Part shown: positions 57,062 to 64,000 of the stretch, piece after piece
Position numbering within the stretch: position 1 is the stretch's first letter
Layout: the number at the start of each line of letters is the position of its first letter
Origin: Lucinisca nassula
Lineage: Eukaryota; Mollusca; Bivalvia; Lucinida; Lucinidae
Direction of reading: 5' to 3'
NCBI GenBank assembly: GCA_963580285.1
Contig: OY757012.1
Location: forward strand, 168,938,652-169,002,651
DNA length: 64,000 nt
The notes under the pieces: generated by a model
Database searches by the model: none
Seen by the model: only the letters and a program-made list of their open reading frames with translations
Told to the model about the DNA's origin: nothing
Translations under genes and position numbers: made by a program

Positions 57062-58069
57062 CTAAGGAAATGAATAAACCTCTAAGAAAAGAAAAGTTAA
57101 AAATTAGCCAAACAGGCTTACACCATAAATATGTGAACTGTTTATGAATAGTACATGCCTATACAAACAGAAATAACGAAAAGAAATATGATTTAAACTC
57201 ATCCACCTTTAATCCAAGTGTTATATATAGTGGCAGCTGTACTTGATAATTCTTTTGGATAATCATATATAGCATATTTACATTTAAAATTGTAGTTGTT
57301 GACTCGCTGTTATCACTATTAAGCGGAACGGTTTTCCTTTTGACATATAGGAGTCCGGGTACAGCATTTCCTACAATTCACATGTGCGCCCGGTGAAGAA
57401 TCAAACCAGCCCGCGCATCCATATAGTCTGTTCAGTGACTTCTCTTGCTGCACGAAGAAGCATTGGACCCTTAGCTATATTTAGAGCGCACAACAAAGGC
57501 TATGATCAGACTGCACGGATGCACAGGCTGATATGAGTCTTCGCTGGGCTCACATGTAATTGAAGGAAATGATGTGCCCCGGTACATAGTTCAGTCACTT
57601 CGAAACACACGAAAACGTCTCACAACATATACGTCTAGCTCGTTTCACAAATTCTTCTAAATCTCTCACCGCCAGATGTATAGCCAAGGTTCACGGGATT
57701 CCGCTATATTATGCATGAGTGGCCATCCCGAAGATCTATGCGTCAAACTTCAGACTTTTCGTAGGGTGGACATGTCCTGAGACAAAGTATCATTTGATGT
57801 ATCTAGTGTTTAAATAATTCATCATTAATAATTTAGAAATAGCAGAATAGCCCTCGGGAGAACGAAAACAAAGGCAGGGAAAATGTTGCCATTCGTGATT
57901 ATTTTAGATATATTAGATGTTATCTGCATTATCTAGCGGACATTCAGCAACGGATTCATCAAAGAAGGTGGCAGTCACGTGGTTTCAAGTGCGTTAGTTT
58001 GGCACTTTTATTCATATAATCCGAGGGTTGGAATGGAACAGCTAGGAAACTCAAGCTGGTGGGTAATGT
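57062..58069. other. Upstream of the GPCR gene
   Basis: Likely holds the 5' UTR intron and promoter, but I cannot identify a TATA box or initiator with confidence. A GCACGGATGCACAGGC segment near 57514 resembles a hairpin arm of other MITEs. Confidence 0.3.
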
Positions 58070-58510
58070 TATAAGAACCTTATATAGGTGTGAGGGGTGG
58101 ATTTAAAGATCCGTCCCGAGGGTCACAGTCCGGCATCACGAGGCTTGCCGAGTGATGCCGGACAGTGATCCCGAGGGACGGATTTTTCTATCCACCCCTC
58201 ACACCCATAGAGGATTCTTTTTCTTACATACCTTCCATTTCTTAGCGAGTATTTTTAATGCTGCAGACACTTCTGTGAGCGACGTCCGCCATATTGTGAT
58301 GAAACTACAGAAATGTTTATCGACATCACGTAACGTGCTGTGACGTCAACCTCAACGACGGCGCATACGAGGTCGTAATCAACCAGTGCATTTATCAAAC
58401 ACGCCATCATATTCGATTTTGGGTCCGAACATCACGGGTCAGAACATAAATTTCTATCCCAGGGTAAAATCACGGATTCCCTTGTCTGGTGTGCAAGAAA
58501 TGTGTGTTAT
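58070..58510 (+). mobile_element. P3 element with ~65-bp terminal hairpin
   Basis: 58083-58216 is a hairpin (GGTGTGAGGGGTGGAT... mirrored by ATCCACCCCTCACACC) with centre ATCACGAGGCTTGCCGAGTGAT. The body to about 58510 matches 27400-27700 in reverse. Lies about 1 kb upstream of the GPCR start. Confidence 0.75.
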
Positions 58511-59006
58511 CCTGCAATAACGACACAATGGAATAGGGTTGAAGCTCCTTGAACCCACCAAACATTATTGAAACTATTAAAGCACATAAATACATCCGTG
58601 AGCCATCACAAGATGGGCCGAGGCTCTTCGTATGGCACTATTCAACAAACTCGCAACAAACCTTGATAATTCATAGATTTTATTCCGAACCAATTAAATA
58701 AACGCTTAGGTGTGCTCCTTTCAGGGGTGGAAGCCAAAATAGGCCAGTCAAAATAGCATTGGACCTCAAACAAATTCCTTCAGAAGGGTTTTCACTATTT
58801 TCAGAATCAGTGAGGTGTCCTGACTTACAGGGAAAAAAATCCCCAAAAATATTCCCTGGCGAAATTGATTTTTTTGGGAAAATGTTCGAAATTTAAATAA
58901 AAATCGCCCAAAACAGGAATTGAATTATAAAATTTCATTAAATTATATCAAATTTATTTAAATAGCCAAAAAAAATAAGCTAACTGTTGTCAAGTAGTGA
59001 TAAAAG
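58511..59006. other. No recognised feature
   Basis: AT-rich. Approaches the left arm of the large inverted repeat. No open frame of note. Confidence 0.35.
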
Positions 59007-59650
59007 AAGTTTTAGCTTGATATGTGAACAGAAAGCTGTCTTTTTGGGGATAAAAACTTGGAGATATTGACAAAAAACGCAGAAAATGGGAATAAAGTTT
59101 TAAAAAGTTACTGGTGTGGATTCTTGAAAACGTTTTGGTGTAAAAAGTTATATATTTGTATAAGCTAACTACAGGAAAAAAAATTTTTTTATATGTTTAA
59201 AAAGTTCCATTTTTCGGGGTATGAAAATGCACATGTTTACATAAAAAAACACCCAAAATCTAGTATTTTCCGGTCAAGTAGAAATTACATTATAAAAAAT
59301 AAATTGTATGATGTCGAACTAATTTATATAGCCAGATGTACACTGACTATATCAAGTAGCTCTCAAAAATCCTTCATCTTCGTGCCTGGACAGCAATTTG
59401 ACTTTTTAAAGGCAGAAAATGTAAAATTTTGATAAAAAAAAAAAAAAGAAAAATAGGCATATGTTTTGTTTTTAAAGTTAGTGGTGAGGATTCATGAAAA
59501 TTTTTGGATGTAAAAAGTAAGATATCAGTTAACTACAGGAATAACATAAATCTTTAGATATTTGAAAAGTCAATTTTCCGGGTAGGAAAATACACATTTT
59601 TACACAAAACCCTTAAAATTCAGTATATGCCACCAGTAACACTATACTAC
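59007..59650 (+). repeat. Large inverted repeat, left arm
   Basis: Pairs, with scattered differences, with the complement of the window's right end (TTGATATGTGAACAGAAAGC at 59013 mirrors the last bases). The arm is itself made of diverged tandem units about 370 bp long, recognised by TTCTTGAAAA / TTCATGAAAA, TTAACTACAGGAA and GGAAAATRCACAT. Confidence 0.75.
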
Positions 59651-59837
59651 TTAATATAGGGCTCTAACAATATACAGAATAGTACAGTCTTGTGCACTAT
59701 AACTTTCACTGATCATTATGTGTCCTGCAGGAAGTCAAAAATATACAAACACGTACTGTCAGATCATGAACCATCTCATATTGTGCAAAAATGTTGTTTA
59801 TATCCAACAAAATACTGTTTTAAACCCAGATACCGCG

Positions 59838-60690
59838 GCCCCCGCCCATTGGGGCTTGAACAAATAGATGGGCTGCATGATGCTTCCATGCAGAGTTGTA
59901 ACCGACTGCACACGAGCACTGGTAAACCGCTTAGAGGATCTAAAAAGTAGAAGTAAAACAAAGATCAGGAATTGATACAATTAACTTACTCCATCCATAA
60001 AAGACACCAAAGGGAAAGAAATACAAACATTAAGCGACCAGACCATAATGGAAACCTAAACAAAGGAAGGCCATATGGACAGTTACTTTCCCACAAAATG
60101 GCCATATGGCCATCCAAAATTAAAAGACACAAGTGATACACACAGTAAGTAACAAACAACAACATAAATAAATCGCCACACAAGAGCCGCCTTGGAACGG
60201 TCAGTGGAAGATTTCCACTGGGGGGCTTAAATCGATTTTACGTGGCCACAATCCTCGCCCTTACTTCCGTCGCGATTTAGACAAATAATTTGTTCAGTCC
60301 GCATGAAGGCCTCCTAACTCATCAGTGCAACATCTCCGTGAACACAAAAATCAAAGAACCACAGAGGTGAGAAGCCTGCCCAGGCAAAGCGGTGCTTATA
60401 AAGCCTATTGGTTTCTTTGGGCGACAGGGAATGAGATGTCATTTCATCTCAATGTCGGGTAAAAGTCCCACAAAATTGGAAGCAATGTCTCTAAAATGAC
60501 ATATACCGTAATGACGTGAGAAGCCTGCCCAGGCAAAGCGGTGCTTATAAAGCCTATTGGTTTCTTTGGGCGACAGGGAATGAGATGTCATTTCATCTCA
60601 ATGTCGGGTAAAAGTCCCACAAAATTGGAAGCAATGTCTCCAAAATGACATATACCGTAATGACGGGGACGTTAAGCCTCAAATCAAACA
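59838..60690 (+). mobile_element. SINE-A split by a PLE 3' UTR, with a 149-bp duplication
   Basis: The SINE-A head is 59838-59943 (CCCCCGCCCATTGGGGC to CGCTTAGAGGATCTAA). The 3' part resumes at 60371 with GAAGCCTGCCCAGGC. The stretch 60371-60519 is repeated in tandem at 60520-60668, and the SINE ends GACGTTAAGCCTCAAATC with CAAA units at about 60690. Confidence 0.8.
59944..60370 (-). mobile_element. PLE 3' UTR insertion, subtype 2
   Basis: Complement of the UTR from CTCACCTCTGTGGTTCTTTG (60370) to TTTTACTTCTACTTTT (59944), with the conserved block near 60260 and the CAGTGGAAATCTTCCACTG hairpin near 60215. Confidence 0.8.
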
Positions 60691-61589
60691 AACAAAGACC
60701 CAGATACATTATTTTTTGGGAAGATTTATTTGACAGATTCATTCTTGTCTATCAGTGTAATTTCTTAGCTATATAGCAGTTATGCTTCAAGCCAACATGC
60801 CCATTTGGTGACAAAGAAGAAATGCATAAAACTATGCACCAAGAATCAGAAAAATATGTTCACTTTTCCATGATAGAAGCCATCAGTTTTTTGACAATCA
60901 CAAAGACGAATAAGAGAAAAGAACGGGAATTATAGAAGAATATGCAAAATTTTAACAGATCAGAAGCAATTAATAACTAAATCCATGTCCAAACTATAGT
61001 AGACCTGTGTTTCACCCTGGATTAATTGTTCTTGTAGTGTGAATTCTGGGCAAAACAATAAGGAAATTAAAAAAAAAAATAGTACGTGGGACGTGGCAAC
61101 CATCCAGCAACTGGAAATATGCTTCCTTTCCTTCTTATCCAGTAACATTTTATTAATAATGTTTTTAGATATATTTTTTGCATTCAAAATCAAACCGCAA
61201 ACTCTGCAAAACTAAAAGCTTGATTTAACAATATCACTGTGTATCTCGCCATAATCTAACATGAATAAGGACAACGGCAGCAACAAATAGCATTTTCTGC
61301 TTATTTCTATAAATATGCAACAAAATTACTCAATTAACATACTTTAACTTAATACTGGAGGAAGGAACAGTCAAAACAGTTTTAAAGCAAGAGAACCATG
61401 GTGGTCCTGCATGTATATCCCTCATCAAAGCTAACATATTTGCATACTGAATATTGAAATTTCATATGATCTTTTACAGTTTTTGTTTAAATTTAATCTC
61501 CAAGCATGCCAATGTGTCCTGTATTGAGTACCAATACCGTATTTGACAAGCAATGCTTAATTTTAGACCATTAAAGGACAACAAGGCAC

Positions 61590-63010
61590 ACCAATTAATC
61601 TCTACACCACTGATTAATTTGAACAACGTTGGTGGAGGGCCACCCAAGGAACATTTGTGTAATCAGCCCGTTACTCTTCTCCAGGTGATACAATTCTATG
61701 AAAACTTTTAACGATCACCCGAGGATTATTCCTGCAGTTTATTTGAAAACCTTGCAGTAAAGAAATTGTGAATGGACGGATGATGGAAATGGTCCCTATT
61801 ACATATGAGCACACTGTGTTCATGTGGGTTCACAAATTACCCCAATGATGGGGCCATATTTGACCCTAGAGCTGTAATTTGAACACCTTGATAAAGGTTT
61901 ACTTGATGTAGCTACACATACTTACCAAATATCAAAGGTCCTGGGCCTCCTATTTTCAACATTGTTTTTAAAGCTTTTCCCTATATGAGTCTATGCAAAA
62001 TAAGTGACCCCCTGGAGTTGGGCCATTTTTATTCCTGGGCTATAATATAAACAATGTTGGTTGAGCAATACTATATAAAGGTATACCAAATATCAAAGGC
62101 CTTGGCCCTCTGTTTCATCTGGGCCTTCCAGTTTAAAATGTCTGTGTAAAACAAATGATTCTGAAGGCGGGGCCCTTGTTGATAACAGTGCTATGATTTG
62201 AACAATCTTGGTAAAAGTCAACTAGATGAATATACATACAAATATCAAGGACATAGATTTTTTTTATAGTTTTCCCTATATGAATCAATTTTTGAACAAT
62301 CGCGTCAAAAATTCACTATCTGAAGCTATATTTACCAAACATCAAAGGCCCGACCCTTCCATTTTCAGGCAAGAAGATTTTTAAAGTTTTCCAGTATGGG
62401 TCAATGTAAAACAAGTGACCATCAGAGGGTCCATTTTTGACCCCAGGGCTATAATTTCAACAGTCTTGGAAAAAGCTACATACCAAATCTCTAAAACCTT
62501 ATAGCTTTATACAAGATGATTTTAAAGATTTTACTTATTCTCCTTTTTTCTACCATGGCAACAAAACTTACATGGGATGGAATTCTTCGAACAGCAGATC
62601 CCAGTGTGGGCCAATTGGTACCTCAGGGCTATACTCTGGGCAGTCTTAATTGGCAGAGATCCACTAGATGAGGATACCTATTAAATATCAAAGGCCAAGA
62701 TCGTCTAGTTTCAGGATGTGAGTTCATGCAAAACAGTTGAAACACCAGGGATGGATACACTTTTAACTCCAAGTCTATGATTTAAACAATGTTGACAAAA
62801 GCTGCTTGCCAAACCTAATAAAAGATCTTCTTGTTCTGGTTTTGGATAAGTAATCTTGCTAATCCCCCCGTTTTTGTTGCCATGCCAATCAGAGTTGCTT
62901 GGAATGGATTTTTGAATAACTCTGAACAAGATTTAGTGACTTAAGAAATGTCATTTACGAAAATTGAGAACAGAAGGGCAGACGGATGACAGTGACGACC
63001 ATGGACAGTG
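61590..63010. repeat. Degenerate tandem array, ~180-200 bp units
   Basis: Recurrent phrases ACCAAATATCAAAGGCC, GGGCTATAATTT, AACAATGTTGG and TTTTCCCTATATGAGTC mark about six diverged units. It may be the core of another pearl/HINE-like element, but I see neither terminal hairpin. Confidence 0.5.
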
Positions 63011-63249
63011 ACCAGTTACAATAGATTCCCAGAAGCCTTAAGCTTATGAAATGCATGTTCATTTTTCAAGTTTTTTTTTGTGTAAAAGTATTATCTTTTT
63101 ACCCTGAAATAAGGATTTGTTTTTCAAAAGCTAAAAATGTTTCTTCGTGCAGTAATCTGATGCAACGCTACATCAAAGTGTTTTCAAAAGCCTTTACCAG
63201 ATACATGTATTAAAATGTAAGTTTTCCATGTTGTTGTTTTTTCTTTGGT

Positions 63250-64000
63250 AAAATGTCCAACAACCTTAAAAAGGAACATTTCTGTGAAGGTATGAAGTTG
63301 AAGCATTTAATAGCTGCTTCAAAGTAGTTTGTGAATATCTGGTAATACAAACCAGCTCCACGTCAGACATGTATGTACTACGAAATTTTGTTAAGTAATT
63401 CCTACAACTGAAAAAATATGGTATTTTTCGGTAAAATTCAACATTTTCATCGCCTGAAAAATGAAACTTTATAAATATTTCAATATCTTTCTTTGTTTCT
63501 GTAGTTAACGGTTATCCGCTTAAAAACATTTTCAAGAATCCTCACCACTAACTTTTTACAAAAACATTCCCGTATCCCTCGCTTTTTTGTCAAAATTTTG
63601 AATTTCTCCCTTTAAAGGTTAACTTCTGAACAGGCACAAAACTGAATGTTTTTATAGCTACTTGAGAGTAGTTAGTGCACATCTGGCCATATAAATTGGT
63701 TCGACATCATACAATTGGTTTTTTTTATACTGTGGTTGCTACTTGCCCAAAAACTAATCGATTATGAGTGTTTTATATAAAAATGTGCATTTTCCTACCC
63801 CGCAAAAATGATTTTTTTTTACATATAAAATTTTATTTGTTTTCCTGTAGTTAACTTATACACAAATATAACTTTTTACACCAAAACATTTTCAAGAATC
63901 CAAACCAGTCACTTTTTTAAAATTTATTCACATTTTCTGCGTTTTTGTCAATATTTTCAAGTTTTTACCCCCAAAGACAGCTTTCTGTTCACATATCAAG
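63250..64000 (-). repeat. Large inverted repeat, right arm (runs off window)
   Basis: Complementary to 59007-59650. It contains at least two tandem units (for example GGCCAGATGTGCACTAACTA and ACCAGATATTCACAAACTA on the minus strand). The right boundary lies beyond the window. Confidence 0.75.

Overview
The window is AT-rich animal nuclear DNA, most likely from a lophotrochozoan and probably a bivalve mollusc. The grounds are an expanded-type adhesion/secretin-like GPCR gene on the minus strand, split by a very long intron, set in a dense layer of SINEs, hairpin MITEs, pearl/helentron-like tandem-repeat elements and Penelope-like retroelements (PLEs). There is no bacterial gene organisation, no rRNA and no intact tRNA gene. 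A run of 200 Ns at 47643-47842 marks an assembly gap. The species assignment is inference.

Layout. 1-20 kb: no credible host gene. This part holds palindromic MITEs (clusters at 17-1095, singles further on), tRNA-headed SINEs with target-site duplications (1420-1751, 13186-13392), a 12-unit tandem-repeat element at 2318-4300, two more such elements at 15521-18560, a (CAAA)n-tailed SINE family, and several hairpins with 24-70 bp arms. 20-28 kb: a mosaic of rearranged copies of an unclassified element carrying a zinc-knuckle gag-like pseudogene (23836-24784, minus). The longest PLE reverse transcriptase copy (21016-22854, two in-frame stops) and its 3' UTR (to about 23440) are inserted in it. 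28-30.5 kb: a degenerate minisatellite and a 150-bp hairpin.

30.5-57 kb: the one likely host gene. Its seven-transmembrane exon lies at 30551-32182 and a cysteine-rich N-terminal exon at 55952-57057, both minus strand. The roughly 23.8 kb between them is filled with transposable elements: a tandem-repeat element (34930-36630), a pair of oppositely oriented SINEs, a palindromic 22-bp satellite (40565-40836), a LINE C-terminal fragment (45541-45949), and a nest of PLE fragments (42424-54305). Inside one PLE fragment is a 328-bp insertion that holds a complete minimal hammerhead ribozyme motif (49546-49591). 57-64 kb: a hairpin-ended MITE upstream of the GPCR gene, a SINE split by a PLE 3' UTR, and a large inverted repeat whose right arm runs off the window.

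The most interesting signals are the hammerhead ribozyme linked to PLE sequence; a conserved block plus poly-C plus hairpin in the PLE 3' UTR; two PLE 3' ends independently inserted at nearly the same point of the same SINE; several SINE families sharing one 3' tail; and distinct hairpin elements with similar centres. All are read by eye; no database comparison was possible.
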